From NCBI GenBank assembly GCA_900470965.1, contig UCCS01000012.1, positions 64,234 through 128,233 of the forward strand: DNA of 64,000 nucleotides, written 5' to 3'. The notes beneath the pieces were generated by a model, which did no database searches, was not told where the DNA came from, and worked only from the letters and a program-made list of their open reading frames with translations. The stretch's first letter is position 1. Every line of letters begins with the position of its first letter. The stretch comes from Hyphomicrobiales bacterium. Lineage in GTDB: Bacteria > Pseudomonadota > Alphaproteobacteria > Rhizobiales > Rhizobiaceae. Position numbers and translations under genes: made by a program. This document shows, piece after piece, positions 38,265-47,374 of this stretch.

Positions 38265-39230
38265 TCAATGTTGCAGGAGGAAGGCGTGTTCGCCGACGAG
38301 CCGGCGGCGCAGCCAGGCGGAGAACTGGTCGACCGCGACGATCGTCACGAAGAGCAACAGCACCAGCGCCACGGTCTTGGCACCGAAGCCGCGGGAAATG
38401 GAGAGCTTGAGCTCTTCACCGATACCGCCGCCGCCGACGGCGCCGATGATGGTGGATGCGCGCACGTTGATCTCAAGGCGCAGCAGCGCGTAGGACGCAT
38501 AGTTCGGCATGACCTGCGGCAGCGCGGCGAAACGCACGCGCTCTATCCAGTTCGCGCCGACGGCCCTCATGCCTTCGTCCGGTTTCATGTCGATATTCTC
38601 GGCGACTTCGTAGAAGAGCTTGCCGAGTGCGCCGATCGTATGGAGCGTGATCGCGATGATGGCGGCTACCGGACCGATCGACAGGATTGCCGAAAACAGG
38701 CCGGCGATGACGATCTCGGGAAAAGCGCGCAGAAATTCCATGAGGCGCTTGGTAAAGATGCGCAGCGGCCAGTTCTTCGTCAGATTGCGCGCTGCAAAGA
38801 AGCTGAGCGGAACCGCGAAGATGAAGGCGATGATGGTCGAGACGAGCGCGATATTGATCGTGATGATCATCAGCTCGAAATATTCGGGAATATAGAAATC
38901 GCCCCAGACGTAGACGCGGCCCTTGAAGAAGTTGAATTCTTCGCCGCCCTTGTCGTTCGGGCTCGCTATGTCGAAAAGCGCGCGCCAGACGTCGGCCCAG
39001 TCCTTCGGGATCAGCCAGCTCAGGAAGTCGAAAAGGTGCGGAAGGCGGTCGAAGAAGTGACCGGCATTGCTTTCGTCGGCAAAACGCACGGAGCTTACGA
39101 AGGCCGCGAACAGGATGACCAGACCGAGGATGGTGTAGAAGCGCCGCCTGGCGATCATCTTGTCCCAAGCGGTGGCGATATCCTTCGTGCTCTGCATCGG
39201 CACATGCGGTTGTGTATCGGCAATAGTCAT
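38265..39230 (-). CDS. phnE: Phosphonate ABC transporter permease
   Basis: This 321-residue permease has a first helix at about 35-52, then a polar segment, then five or more helices. The EAA loop sits around GMRAVGANWIERVRFAALPQVMP, the coupling site for PhnC. It forms the pore together with the long permease encoded directly after it. A hairpin with T-run separates it from phnD upstream, so it is probably made at a lower level than the binding protein. Confidence 0.94.
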   Translation of the reverse strand: MTIADTQPHVPMQSTKDIATAWDKMIARRRFYTILGLVILFAAFVSSVRFADESNAGHFFDRLPHLFDFLSWLIPKDWADVWRALFDIASPNDKGGEEFNFFKGRVYVWGDFYIPEYFELMIITINIALVSTIIAFIFAVPLSFFAARNLTKNWPLRIFTKRLMEFLRAFPEIVIAGLFSAILSIGPVAAIIAITLHTIGALGKLFYEVAENIDMKPDEGMRAVGANWIERVRFAALPQVMPNYASYALLRLEINVRASTIIGAVGGGGIGEELKLSISRGFGAKTVALVLLLFVTIVAVDQFSAWLRRRLVGEHAFLLQH

Positions 39231-39250
39231 GAGCGCCTCGCCTGGTCACA

Positions 39251-39279
39251 AGAAAAAGGGCGGCCGTTGCCGGCCGCCC
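39251..39279 (-). terminator. Terminator-like hairpin between phnD and phnE
   Basis: GGGCGGCCG (39258-39266) pairs perfectly with CGGCCGCCC (39271-39279), and the minus strand continues TTTTTCTT. It lies 18 bases after the phnD stop, inside the operon. I read it as a partial terminator that keeps phnD mRNA high relative to the permeases. Confidence 0.8.
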
Positions 39280-39297
39280 CGTATACGAATGGCGCAA

Positions 39298-40206
39298 TTA
39301 GCCGCCGATGGCAGCCTTACGAACTTCTACAACGGCGTTGTAGAAGTCGTGCTTGACCGGGGAGTAGCCCTTGTAGTCGCCGCCTTCGATAGCTGCGAAG
39401 CACTTGTGGTCCTTCTCCGGCAGAGCGGTGAAGAAGGTGGTGAGCTTCTTCTGCCATTCTTCGCCGAGAGCGTTGCGAACGACGAGCGGGCCGTTCGGGA
39501 TCAGCGGCGAACGCCATACTTCAACCAGCTTGTTCGGGTCGACGGCGCCCTTGTCGACTTCCTTGCGGAAGGTACCGGAGGTGTAGCCGTCCTTGAAATC
39601 GCCGATGCCCGAAGAGTCGTCAACAGCAACGTCGACCTTGCCATCATAAGCAGCGAGAAGGTTGTTCTCGTGGCCGCCGTTGAACTGCGTGGAAGAGAAG
39701 AACTTGTCGTTCGGCATGCCCGTGTCCTTCGGGATCTGCGTCAGCGGAACGAGGTAGCCCGAGGTGGAGTCCGGATCGGCGTAGCCGAGCTTCTTGCCCT
39801 TGGCGTCCTTGATCGTCTTGATGCCGGAGGACTTCAGAGCGAGACCGATCGAGTAGTAACCCGTGGAGCCATCCTTCTGCTGCGTCGTCAGGATCGGCGT
39901 AACAGCCTTGGCGTCCTTGATGTAAACAGCTGCGTAGCCGGAAGCGCCGAGTTCAGCGAAGTCGAGCGTGCCGCCGAGGAGACCCTGGATAACGCCGTCG
40001 TAGTCAGCAGCCGGGAAGAGCGAAACCTTCTCGAAGCCGAATTCCTGTTTCAGGTGGTCTGCAAGGCAGGCGTAGTTGCGCAGGCGGTCGGTTTCGTTTT
40101 CGCCGCCGAGAATGCCGATGCGGAATTCCTTGAGGTCAGCGGCATTGGCAGCGCCGGCTGCGAGCGACAGCATCGCCGTCGCAGCAAAAAGTGCTTTCTT
40201 CAACAT
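39298..40206 (-). CDS. phnD: Phosphonate-binding periplasmic protein
   Basis: PhnD captures phosphonate or phosphate esters in the periplasm for PhnC/E. The 302-residue protein has a clear signal peptide (MLKKALFAATAMLSLAAGAA, cleavage after ANA) and the conserved segment FRIGILGGENETDRLRNY, then an STSGYLVP phosphonate-pocket loop. It lies 87 bases after phnC. Confidence 0.95.
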   Translation of the reverse strand: MLKKALFAATAMLSLAAGAANAADLKEFRIGILGGENETDRLRNYACLADHLKQEFGFEKVSLFPAADYDGVIQGLLGGTLDFAELGASGYAAVYIKDAKAVTPILTTQQKDGSTGYYSIGLALKSSGIKTIKDAKGKKLGYADPDSTSGYLVPLTQIPKDTGMPNDKFFSSTQFNGGHENNLLAAYDGKVDVAVDDSSGIGDFKDGYTSGTFRKEVDKGAVDPNKLVEVWRSPLIPNGPLVVRNALGEEWQKKLTTFFTALPEKDHKCFAAIEGGDYKGYSPVKHDFYNAVVEVRKAAIGG

Positions 40207-40293
40207 GGGTTCTCTCCTGAATGACCGGGGCTCGGTCGTTTTGTTAAGAAGAAATGTGCCCTTGACGAGGGCATTCGATCGCGGCCGTCCCTC

Positions 40294-41142
40294 TCACAGA
40301 CCGGCCAGCGCCAGCGGTTGGTTGCCGGCGGATTGGTTTTCGGCTCCTTCCGGAGCCATGTTGATTGCTGTCGACGTCATCGTTTCGTCGATGCCCGCGC
40401 CATCCTTGTCCGTGCCATAGATTTCCTTCACGGCCTCGGTGGTCAGTTCGGAGGGCTTGCCGTCGAAGACGACGCGGCCACCCGCCATGCCGACGATGCG
40501 TTCGCAGTAGTTGCGGGCCGTATCGAGCGTATGCAGATTGGTGATCACTGTGATGCCTTCGCGCTCGTTGATGTCACGCAGCGCATCCATGACGATCTTT
40601 GCATTCAAGGGGTCGAGCGAAGCGATCGGCTCGTCGGCCAGAACCATCTTCGGATTCTGCATCAGCGCGCGGGCGATCGCCACGCGCTGCTGCTGGCCGC
40701 CCGAAAGCGTGCCGGCGGCCTGCAGCGCCGTCTGTTCGATGCCGAGGCGCTCGAGTGCGGCGATCGCCTGGATGCGTTCTTCGCGGCTGAAGACGTTGAG
40801 GAGGCTAAGGATCGTCGAGCGGTGGTTCAGGCGGCCAAGCATGACGTTGGTCAGTACGTCGAGACGCGCCACGAGATTGAACTGCTGGAAGATCATCGCG
40901 CAGTCGCGCTGCCAGTTGCGCAACGCCTGGCCGCGAAGGCCGGAAACCTCGACACCACCGAAATGGATAGTGCCGGAGGAGGGCTCCTGCAGGCGGTTGA
41001 TCATGCGCAGGAGCGTGGACTTGCCGGCGCCCGAACGGCCGATGATGCCGACCATCTGGCCCTGTGGAATGTCCAGCGTTACGGAATCAACGGCGAGCTT
41101 CTTTCCGAACCGGCGTGTGACATTCTTCAGTTCGAACATCAT
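40294..41142 (-). CDS. phnC: Phosphonate ABC transporter ATPase
   Basis: This 282-residue ATP-binding subunit has Walker [10 protein letters not shown] (about 31-39), the signature [14 protein letters not shown] and Walker [13 protein letters not shown]. The ATG at 41142 is supported by ggaag 6 bases before it; an upstream in-frame codon at 41157 is less likely. It is separated from the acyltransferase gene by 115 bases, which could contain a promoter of its own (see the TGTCA repeats at 41207-41231). Confidence 0.94.
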   Translation of the reverse strand: MMFELKNVTRRFGKKLAVDSVTLDIPQGQMVGIIGRSGAGKSTLLRMINRLQEPSSGTIHFGGVEVSGLRGQALRNWQRDCAMIFQQFNLVARLDVLTNVMLGRLNHRSTILSLLNVFSREERIQAIAALERLGIEQTALQAAGTLSGGQQQRVAIARALMQNPKMVLADEPIASLDPLNAKIVMDALRDINEREGITVITNLHTLDTARNYCERIVGMAGGRVVFDGKPSELTTEAVKEIYGTDKDGAGIDETMTSTAINMAPEGAENQSAGNQPLALAGL

Positions 41143-41206
41143 GCTCTTCCTTCGCATTACAGCCTTGCGTCAGAGATCGCATTAGTCTCGCTTCATGAAC
41201 CTCGCA

Positions 41207-41231
41207 TGTCAGTTTTGTGTAAGTCCTGTCA
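41207..41231. promoter_or_regulatory. TGTCA repeats before phnC, weak Pho-box candidate
   Basis: ATGTCAGTTTT and CTGTCACAATT are similar 11-mers whose TGTCA cores are 20 bases apart (41207 and 41227). PhoB half-sites look like CTGTCATAAAT, and the site is about 65 bases before phnC. The spacing is not the 11 or 22 bases expected, so this is tentative. Confidence 0.3.
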
Positions 41232-41257
41232 CAATTCCCCACACCGCAAAATTGGGC

Positions 41258-41875
41258 TCAACCACCGTAGCGCGAAAGGAAGTCTTCGGCCCCGAGCGCC
41301 CGGAAATCCGCCAGTGCTTCGCGCAGCCGGTCGTGTTCCCAGTCCCACCAGGCAAGCCCGTCCATGCGCTCGCCAACCTCTTTCGGAAAGCGCTCGCGGA
41401 TGAGCTTGGCCGGCACGCCGCCAACGATCGTGTAGGGAGCGACATCCTTCGAGACGACCGCGCCCGCGCCGATCACGGCCCCGTTCCCGACAGTCACACC
41501 GGGCAGGATTGTGGCGCCGTGGCCGATCCAGACATCATTGCCGATCACAACGCGGTTGGAGCGGCGCCATTCGAAGAATTCCGTCTCCATGTCGGCATCC
41601 GGCCAGTAGTCGACGGCGCGATAGGTGAAGTGGTGCAACGTCGCGCGCCAGGTCGGATGGTTGGTGGCATTGATGCGCACGGCGGCGGCGATGTTGACGA
41701 ACTTGCCGATCGTCGCGCACCAGACAGAGCCGTCCTGCATGATGTAGGAATAGTCGCCGAACTCCGCCTCGCTGATGCGGCAGCGCTCGGAGACTTCCGT
41801 ATAGCGGCCGAAGGTCGAATTGGAGACGGAGGCGGTTTCATGGAAATAGGGCTCGATGCCCAGCTTGCGGCTCAT
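41258..41875 (-). CDS. Hexapeptide-repeat acyltransferase of the phn operon
   Basis: This 205-residue left-handed beta-helix protein is of the xenobiotic or chloramphenicol acetyltransferase type. Imperfect hexapeptide repeats run through [34 protein letters not shown]. Genes of this kind recur in C-P lyase operons and may acetylate aminoalkylphosphonates, as the unrelated PhnO does in E. coli; substrate not shown. Its ATG overlaps the phnL stop (ATGA). Confidence 0.9.
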   Translation of the reverse strand: MSRKLGIEPYFHETASVSNSTFGRYTEVSERCRISEAEFGDYSYIMQDGSVWCATIGKFVNIAAAVRINATNHPTWRATLHHFTYRAVDYWPDADMETEFFEWRRSNRVVIGNDVWIGHGATILPGVTVGNGAVIGAGAVVSKDVAPYTIVGGVPAKLIRERFPKEVGERMDGLAWWDWEHDRLREALADFRALGAEDFLSRYGG

Positions 41876-42582
41876 GCTGCGATTGCCTTTCGCGGAGAGA
41901 ATTGCTGAACGTCGAGAATGCGGTCGGCGGCTGCCTCGCGCACTTCCTCATCGTGGAAGATGCCGAGCAGGGCGACACCCGCCTTCTTCTTTTCCTCGAT
42001 CATGCCGACGACGACGGCCCGGTTCTTCGCGTCGAGCGAGGCGGTCGGCTCATCGAGCAGCAGGATCGTGTGATCGGTGATGAAGCCGCGGGCAATGTTG
42101 ACGCGCTGCTGCTCGCCGCCGGAGAAGGTGGCGGGCGGCAGCTGCCAGAGCGCTTCCGGCAGGTTGAGTTTTTCCAGCAGGGCGGCGGCCTTTTCCCTGG
42201 CGCTGGCGGCATTTTCGCCACGAGCGAGCAGCGGTTCGGCGACGACGTCGATCGCCGCAACGCGTGGCACGGTGCGCAGGAACTGGCTGACATAGCCGAG
42301 CGTCTGGCGCCGCACGTCGAGAATGGTGCGCGGGTCGGCGGCGGCGAGGTCGACGATCTTACCCTTGTGGTTGACGAGGATCTGGCCGGTATCGACGGCA
42401 TAATTGCCGTAGATCATCTTGAGCAGCGAGCTTTTGCCGATGCCCGACGGGCCGCCGAGCACGACACATTCGCCTGACGCCACCGAGAAGGAGACATCCG
42501 AGACGACCGGCAGCTTGATGCCGTCGCGCAGGTGCATGATGAAGCTCTTGGCGACTTCTGAAACGACGAGGGGCGTTGCCAT
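41872..42582 (-). CDS. phnL: C-P lyase system ATP-binding protein PhnL
   Basis: PhnL is an ABC-type ATPase that joins PhnG-H-I in nucleotide transfer to phosphonate and is not a transporter. The 236-residue protein has Walker [13 protein letters not shown] (about 38-49), the signature [14 protein letters not shown] and Walker [12 protein letters not shown]. It begins 5 bases after phnK and is coupled to the acyltransferase gene. Confidence 0.95.
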   Translation of the reverse strand: MATPLVVSEVAKSFIMHLRDGIKLPVVSDVSFSVASGECVVLGGPSGIGKSSLLKMIYGNYAVDTGQILVNHKGKIVDLAAADPRTILDVRRQTLGYVSQFLRTVPRVAAIDVVAEPLLARGENAASAREKAAALLEKLNLPEALWQLPPATFSGGEQQRVNIARGFITDHTILLLDEPTASLDAKNRAVVVGMIEEKKKAGVALLGIFHDEEVREAAADRILDVQQFSPRKAIAA

Positions 42583-42587
42583 GGTTC

Positions 42588-43364
42588 TTAAACCTGCAGG
42601 ATCGAGGAAACGAGGAGCTGGGTGTAGGGCTCGCGCGGGTCATCGAGCACGCGGTCGGTCAGACCCTGCTCGATGACGAAGCCGTCCTTCATCACCATCA
42701 TGCGATGGGAGAGAAGGCGGGCGACGGCGAGATCATGCGTGACGATGATGGCCGACAGGCCGAGATCGTTGACGAGACCGCGCACCAGATCGAGCAGACG
42801 TGCCTGCACTGATACGTCGAGACCGCCGGTCGGCTCATCCATGAAGACGAGGCGTGGGCCGGTGACGAGATTGCGGGCGATCTGCAGGCGCTGGCGCATG
42901 CCGCCGGAAAAGGCGCGAGGCTGGTCGTCGATGCGGTCGGCGTCGATCTCGACGCGCTCCAGCCAGTCGAGGGCGGTGGAGCGGATCTTGCCGTAGTGCC
43001 GGTCGCCGATCGCCATCAGGCGTTCGCCGACATTGGCGCCGGCCGAAACCGTCATGCGCAGCCCGTCAGCCGGGTTCTGATGCACGAAACCCCAGTCGGT
43101 ACGCATCAGGAAGCGGCGCTCGGCCTCGTTCATGTGGTAGAGGTCGCGGTAGGTGCCGTCACGCATGTGGTACTCGACACTGCCAGTGGTCGGCATCAGC
43201 CGGGTGGAAATGCAGTTCAGCAGCGTCGTCTTGCCCGAGCCGGATTCGCCGACAATGGCGAGCACTTCACCAGGCCACAGCTCGAAGGAGACGTTCCGGC
43301 AGCCGATGCGGTTGCCGTAGAACTTCGAGAGGTCGTTGACTTTGAGAAGCGGTGTTTCGGTCAT
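42588..43364 (-). CDS. phnK: C-P lyase system ATP-binding protein PhnK
   Basis: PhnK docks on the PhnJ face of the C-P lyase core and uses ATP during the cycle. The 258-residue protein has Walker [12 protein letters not shown] (about 38-48), the signature FSGGMRQRLQIAR and Walker B VFMDEPTGGLD. The true start is the ATG at 43364 (MTETPLLKVNDLSKFYG), which overlaps the phnJ stop by four bases; the open frame itself continues to 43424. Confidence 0.95.
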   Translation of the reverse strand: MTETPLLKVNDLSKFYGNRIGCRNVSFELWPGEVLAIVGESGSGKTTLLNCISTRLMPTTGSVEYHMRDGTYRDLYHMNEAERRFLMRTDWGFVHQNPADGLRMTVSAGANVGERLMAIGDRHYGKIRSTALDWLERVEIDADRIDDQPRAFSGGMRQRLQIARNLVTGPRLVFMDEPTGGLDVSVQARLLDLVRGLVNDLGLSAIIVTHDLAVARLLSHRMMVMKDGFVIEQGLTDRVLDDPREPYTQLLVSSILQV

Positions 43365-44236
43365 TCTGCAGCCTCCCGGGCCAGCATTTCGCCGGCATGT
43401 CCGTGCGCGCGGCGGTCTTCGCAATGGTCGGTATCGGAGCAGACGAACATGCGCCCGCCCTTGTCGTCGAGGATCACCTCGTCGAGATAGACGTCCTCTG
43501 CGCCGCAGAGCGCGCAGGGCTTGCCGAAGCGCTGGATTTCGAAGGGATGGTCTTCGAAATCAAGGCTGACGACGTCGGTATAGGGCGGCACGGCATAGAT
43601 GCGCTTTTCGCGGCCGGCGCCGAACAGTTGCAGCGCTTCGGACTTGTGCATCTTCGGATTGTCGAATTTCGGCGTCGGCGAGGGATCCATGACATAGCGG
43701 CCGTTGACCTTGACCGGATATGCATAGGTCGTGGCGATACGGCCGTTGCGGGCGATATCCTCGTAGAGCTTCACATGCATGAGGCCGTATTCTTCCAGCG
43801 CATGCATTTTGCGTGTCTCGGTCTCGCGCGGTTCGAGGAAGCGCAGCGGTTCCGGGATCGGCACCTGGTAGACGAGAACCTGGCCGGCTCCGAGCTTTTC
43901 CTCCGGGATGCGGTGGCGCGTCTGGATGATCGTCGCGTCCTTGGTGTGGGTCGTGACGGCGACATTGGCGACCTTCTGGAAGAAGGCGCGGATGGAGACG
44001 GCGTTCGTCGTGTCGTCCGCACCCTGGTCGATGACCTTGAGAACGTCGTCAGGTCCGATGATAGCGGCCGTCACCTGCACACCGCCGGTGCCCCAGCCGT
44101 AGGGCATCGGCATTTCGCGGGAAGCAAAGGGCACCTGATAGCCGGGAATGGCGATCGCCTTCAGGATCGCCCGGCGGATCATGCGCTTGGTTTGTTCGTC
44201 GAGATAGGCGAAATTGTAGGTGGCGAGATCACTCAT
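43361..44236 (-). CDS. phnJ: C-P lyase catalytic subunit PhnJ
   Basis: This is the radical-SAM enzyme that breaks the carbon-phosphorus bond. The 291-residue protein keeps all four cysteines at the E. coli positions: C241, C244 (CALC), C266 and C272 (VCSDTDHC). It also keeps G32 (AIPG), where the glycyl radical forms. It overlaps both phnI and phnK by four bases. Nothing suggests loss of function. Confidence 0.98.
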   Translation of the reverse strand: MSDLATYNFAYLDEQTKRMIRRAILKAIAIPGYQVPFASREMPMPYGWGTGGVQVTAAIIGPDDVLKVIDQGADDTTNAVSIRAFFQKVANVAVTTHTKDATIIQTRHRIPEEKLGAGQVLVYQVPIPEPLRFLEPRETETRKMHALEEYGLMHVKLYEDIARNGRIATTYAYPVKVNGRYVMDPSPTPKFDNPKMHKSEALQLFGAGREKRIYAVPPYTDVVSLDFEDHPFEIQRFGKPCALCGAEDVYLDEVILDDKGGRMFVCSDTDHCEDRRAHGHAGEMLAREAAE

Positions 44237-45339
44237 TCGGCGGCCTCCTTTTGGGTCTCGCCGCTGTTGCGGGCGGCTTCGAATTCGCGGCGCATGCGGC
44301 GGACGAGGTCAAGTTCAGCCTGGAAGTCCACATAGTGCGGAAGCTTCAGGTGCTCGACGAAGCCGGTCGCCTGCACATTGTCGGAATGGGAAATGACGAA
44401 TTCCTCGTCCTGTGCCGGCGCGGTAATGTCCTCGCCGAGCTCTTCAGCCCGCAATGCGCGATCAACCAGCGACATGGCCATGGCCTTGCGCTCGCTCTGG
44501 CCGAAGACGAGGCCGTAGCCGCGGGTGAACTGCGGCGGCGCTTTGGCCGAACCCTTGAACTGGTTGACCATCTGGCATTCGGTGAGCTGGATCGTGCCGA
44601 GCGAGACGGCAAAGCCGAGTTCCGGCACATCGAATTCCACCTCGACCTCGCCGATACGGATTTCACCGGTGAAGGGGTGGTTGCGGCCGTAGCCGCGCTG
44701 CGTGGAATAACCGAGCGCCAGCAGGAAGCCTTCGTCGCCGCGCGCAAGCGCCTGCAGGCGAAGATCGCGGGTCATCGGGAATTCCATCGGCTCGCGCGTC
44801 AGGTCGCCCGTCTCGTGATCCTCGGGAAGCTCGCCGTCGTTCTCGATCAGGCCTTCCTGGCCGAGGATTTCGGAGACGCGCATGACGCGGCCGGCTTCCG
44901 CCTCGCGCTGCGCCGGCTCTTCCACGGCTTCGTCGGAGAGCAGCGAGGGGTCGAGCAGGCGGTGCGTATAGTCGAAAGTCGGGCCGAGCAGCTGCCCGCC
45001 CGGAAGATCCTTGTAGGTGGCGGAGATGCGGCGTTCGATCTGCATATTGGCGGTGTCGAGCGGCTTGGAATAGCCGAAGCGCGGCAGCGTCGTGCGGTAG
45101 GCGCGCAGCAGGAAGATCGCCTCGATCATGTCGCCGCGCGACTGGCGCACGGCAAGTGCGGCAAGCGTGCGGTCGTAGAGCGAGGCTTCTGCCATGACGC
45201 GATCGACGGCGAGAGCAAGCTGTTCGACGATCTGCTCGATGCCGATCGCCGGCACGGAGCGGTCGCCGCGCCGGCGGTCGGCGAGCAGGCGGTGGGCATT
45301 GGCGATGGCGGCCTCGCCACCCTTGACGGCAACATACAT
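44233..45339 (-). CDS. phnI: C-P lyase core subunit PhnI
   Basis: PhnI is the nucleosidase subunit that displaces adenine from ATP with phosphonate. The 368-residue protein starts MYVAVKGGEAAIANAHRLLA, the family signature, and has the full expected length. It begins 4 bases after phnH and its stop overlaps the phnJ start. The antisense frame of similar length is a shadow. Confidence 0.96.
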   Translation of the reverse strand: MYVAVKGGEAAIANAHRLLADRRRGDRSVPAIGIEQIVEQLALAVDRVMAEASLYDRTLAALAVRQSRGDMIEAIFLLRAYRTTLPRFGYSKPLDTANMQIERRISATYKDLPGGQLLGPTFDYTHRLLDPSLLSDEAVEEPAQREAEAGRVMRVSEILGQEGLIENDGELPEDHETGDLTREPMEFPMTRDLRLQALARGDEGFLLALGYSTQRGYGRNHPFTGEIRIGEVEVEFDVPELGFAVSLGTIQLTECQMVNQFKGSAKAPPQFTRGYGLVFGQSERKAMAMSLVDRALRAEELGEDITAPAQDEEFVISHSDNVQATGFVEHLKLPHYVDFQAELDLVRRMRREFEAARNSGETQKEAAE

Positions 45340-45343
45340 GAGC

Positions 45344-45952
45344 TCAGATCTCCGTTGCTGTGATCTTGGTGGTGCGCGGCAGGCAGAGGAAACGCTTGCC
45401 CGCCGTCAGCACGATGTCGATGCCGCGCGGGAAGAGGGCGCGGTTTTCCGTCCACAGGCGCAGGAACGTTTCCGGCAGGCCGACGGGCGCGATCTCGGTC
45501 ACGCTCTGGATGCCCGGCCCCATCAGCGCCAGGCGACGCCCGCCTTCGAGGTCGGCAAGCTCGATCACCACCGTGGTGGAGCGATCGGGATATTCCTGCG
45601 TGCCGGCGGCAAACAGGCCGAAGGTGGAAAGCATCGCGCCGGCTTCGACGAAGGCGAAGCGCGCCTCGGCCTTTTCGGCCGTCAGCGGTGCGCCGGTGTG
45701 GAAGCCCAGCCATTCCGGGATCGCCGACTTGGCAAGTCCGGCCGAAAGCCAGACGGGCGTGTCATGGTCGCAGAGCGTCAGGCCGATCGCGCCGGCGGCA
45801 ATGCCGAGCGGTGCGGGCGCCGTCACATCGGCCGCGACCGTCTGGATCGTGCCGGGCCGGGCCATGCCGTCCATCAGCATCTTGAATACGCTCTGGGCCT
45901 CGAATACCGGCTCGGCGAAGCCGCCGGTCAGAACATCGGTCTTGGCGCTCAT
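45344..45952 (-). CDS. phnH: C-P lyase core subunit PhnH
   Basis: PhnH is a structural subunit of the PhnGHIJ core. The 202-residue protein has the PhnH hallmarks GGFAEPVFEAQSVFKMLMDG near the start and MARPG following it. The start ATG at 45952 shares one base with the phnG stop (TGATG), which indicates coupled translation; the frame upstream of that ATG is phnG in another phase. Confidence 0.95.
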   Translation of the reverse strand: MSAKTDVLTGGFAEPVFEAQSVFKMLMDGMARPGTIQTVAADVTAPAPLGIAAGAIGLTLCDHDTPVWLSAGLAKSAIPEWLGFHTGAPLTAEKAEARFAFVEAGAMLSTFGLFAAGTQEYPDRSTTVVIELADLEGGRRLALMGPGIQSVTEIAPVGLPETFLRLWTENRALFPRGIDIVLTAGKRFLCLPRTTKITATEI

Positions 45953-46428
45953 CAGTTGTCTCCCCGCACCATGGTGAAGAAATCGACGCGGGTCGCAGCC
46001 GTCTCCTCGGCCTTGCGACCGGCCTCTTCGGCAATGCGGCTTGCGATCGGCGACAGCAGCCTGTCCTCGACGAAGCCCTTGGTGGCCTCCTCCTGCCAGA
46101 GCGCATCGAAGATCGCGCAAAGCCGTGCCTTCTCGCGGTCGGTGCCGAGCGCCTGCGCATGGCCGACGGAGCCGGAGGCAAGACGTACGGTCGCTCGTGT
46201 TACCGTCACTTCGCCGAGATTGAAGGGCGCACCGCCGCCGCCGATGCGGCCGCGAACCATGACGAGACCCGTTTCCGGGCCGCGCACCGGCTGTGCCGCC
46301 GGCTTTTCGGCAAGCGCATCCCACGCCGCCAGCAATTCTTGCCTCTCAGCGCGCGCCAGCAGATCGACGGTGCGTTTGCGTCCGTTGTCTGTCTGCGCCG
46401 CAGCGTCTGTCTTCTCTGCTGCCGTCAT
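45952..46428 (-). CDS. phnG: C-P lyase core subunit PhnG
   Basis: PhnG is the first gene of the minus-strand phn operon and pairs with PhnI. The 158-residue protein shows LLARAERQELLAAWD near the start, VRGRIGGGGAPFNLGEVTVTR in the middle and a C-terminal TRVDFFTMVRGDN. A gagg site lies 8 bases before the ATG. The candidate PhnF operator is only 16 bases upstream. Confidence 0.95.
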   Translation of the reverse strand: MTAAEKTDAAAQTDNGRKRTVDLLARAERQELLAAWDALAEKPAAQPVRGPETGLVMVRGRIGGGGAPFNLGEVTVTRATVRLASGSVGHAQALGTDREKARLCAIFDALWQEEATKGFVEDRLLSPIASRIAEEAGRKAEETAATRVDFFTMVRGDN

Positions 46429-46443
46429 CGTTTTTCCTCGAAA

Positions 46444-46461
46444 TGTCTATTGATATAGACA
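46444..46461. promoter_or_regulatory. Candidate PhnF operator
   Basis: TGTCTAT (46444-46450) and ATAGACA (46455-46461) form a perfect inverted repeat with a 4-base centre. This resembles sites of HutC/UTRA-type GntR regulators (GTCTATAC-like halves). It lies in the 151-base phnG-phnF intergenic region, close to phnG. A further AT-rich stretch with ATACAAGCTATAC follows and may hold the -10 or -35 elements. Confidence 0.65.
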
Positions 46462-46579
46462 ACCATACAAGCTATACTTATCCCTAAATCGGCGAGGTGA
46501 CAAGCGTGTGACACGACACGTCCAAAATGGGCCGAGCCTGAAGATGAATTCGGGTCGAAGATGAGCTGGCAGGGGTGCA

Positions 46580-47317
46580 ATGGCAGGCATGAAGCAGGTG
46601 CAGCGGCAGACGGGCGTGGCGCTCTGGCGGCAGATCGCCGACAGGATCCGCGAGGCGATCAGCAGCGGCGCCTATGACGAAACGGGCATGGTGCCGCCGG
46701 AAACCGTTCTGGCGCTGCAGTTCGGCGTCAACAGGCATACGGTGCGCAGCGCCCTTGCAGCGCTCGCCCAGGAAGGCATAGTGCGGGCGGTGCAGGGCCG
46801 CGGCACGCTGATCGAGCGCAAGGAGCGCCTGAATTTTCCGATTAGCCGCCGCACCCGCTTTACCGATGGTCTGGGCGATCAGGCGCGCGAGACGCACTCA
46901 CTTCTGCTCGGCCATGCGGAAGAGGCGGCCAATGCCGAAGTGGCCCGCTGGCTTCGCATCGAACCGGGCACGCCGGTCATCCGGCTGGAAACGGTGCGCG
47001 ATGCGGACAGGCGGCCTGTCGCGCGCGGCACGAGCTGGTTTCCGGCCGCGCGTTTTCCCGGCCTCGTCGAGACCTATCGCCAGACCGAGTCCGTCACCAA
47101 GACTTTCGCAGCACTTGGCCTGTCGGACTATGTGCGCGCCACGACCGAGATCACTGCCGCCCACGCCGATTCCGGCGACCTCGCCGATCTGGAGCTGACG
47201 CCGGGTGCCGTGCTGCTGATCACCAAGGCGATGAATACCGATCTGGACGGCGTGCCAGTCCAATATTCGATCAGCCGTTTCGCGGCAGACCGCGTCCAGT
47301 TCACCATCGAGAACTGA
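46580..47317 (+). CDS. phnF: GntR/UTRA regulator PhnF
   Basis: This 245-residue regulator has an N-terminal GntR winged helix (LWRQIADRIREAISSGAY, then PPETVLALQFGVNRHTVRSAL) and a C-terminal UTRA ligand domain (about 90-240, ending in YSISRFAADRVQFTIEN). It is divergent from phnG and very likely represses the phn operon, responding to phosphate starvation or a pathway intermediate. Confidence 0.93.
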   Translation: MAGMKQVQRQTGVALWRQIADRIREAISSGAYDETGMVPPETVLALQFGVNRHTVRSALAALAQEGIVRAVQGRGTLIERKERLNFPISRRTRFTDGLGDQARETHSLLLGHAEEAANAEVARWLRIEPGTPVIRLETVRDADRRPVARGTSWFPAARFPGLVETYRQTESVTKTFAALGLSDYVRATTEITAAHADSGDLADLELTPGAVLLITKAMNTDLDGVPVQYSISRFAADRVQFTIEN

Positions 47318-47321
47318 AAAC

Positions 47322-47348
47322 GAAAAAGGCCGGGCGCGAGCCCGGCCT
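47322..47348 (-). terminator. Terminator of gpmA
   Basis: GGCCGGGC/GCCCGGCC (47328-47335 and 47340-47347) has TTTTTCGTTTT on the minus strand after it. It ends the gpmA-side transcripts and faces the phnF stop. Confidence 0.88.
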
Positions 47349-47374
47349 CAAACCTTATCGATGCCTGCTTGTGA

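Noticed and set aside
41207..41231. A confident Pho box before phnC
   Set aside because: The two TGTCA cores are 20 bases apart instead of 11 or 22, so I list it only as a weak candidate.
44251..45363. A 370-codon open frame antisense to phnI
   Set aside because: phnI has full length and operon overlaps on both sides; the antisense peptide is low-complexity.
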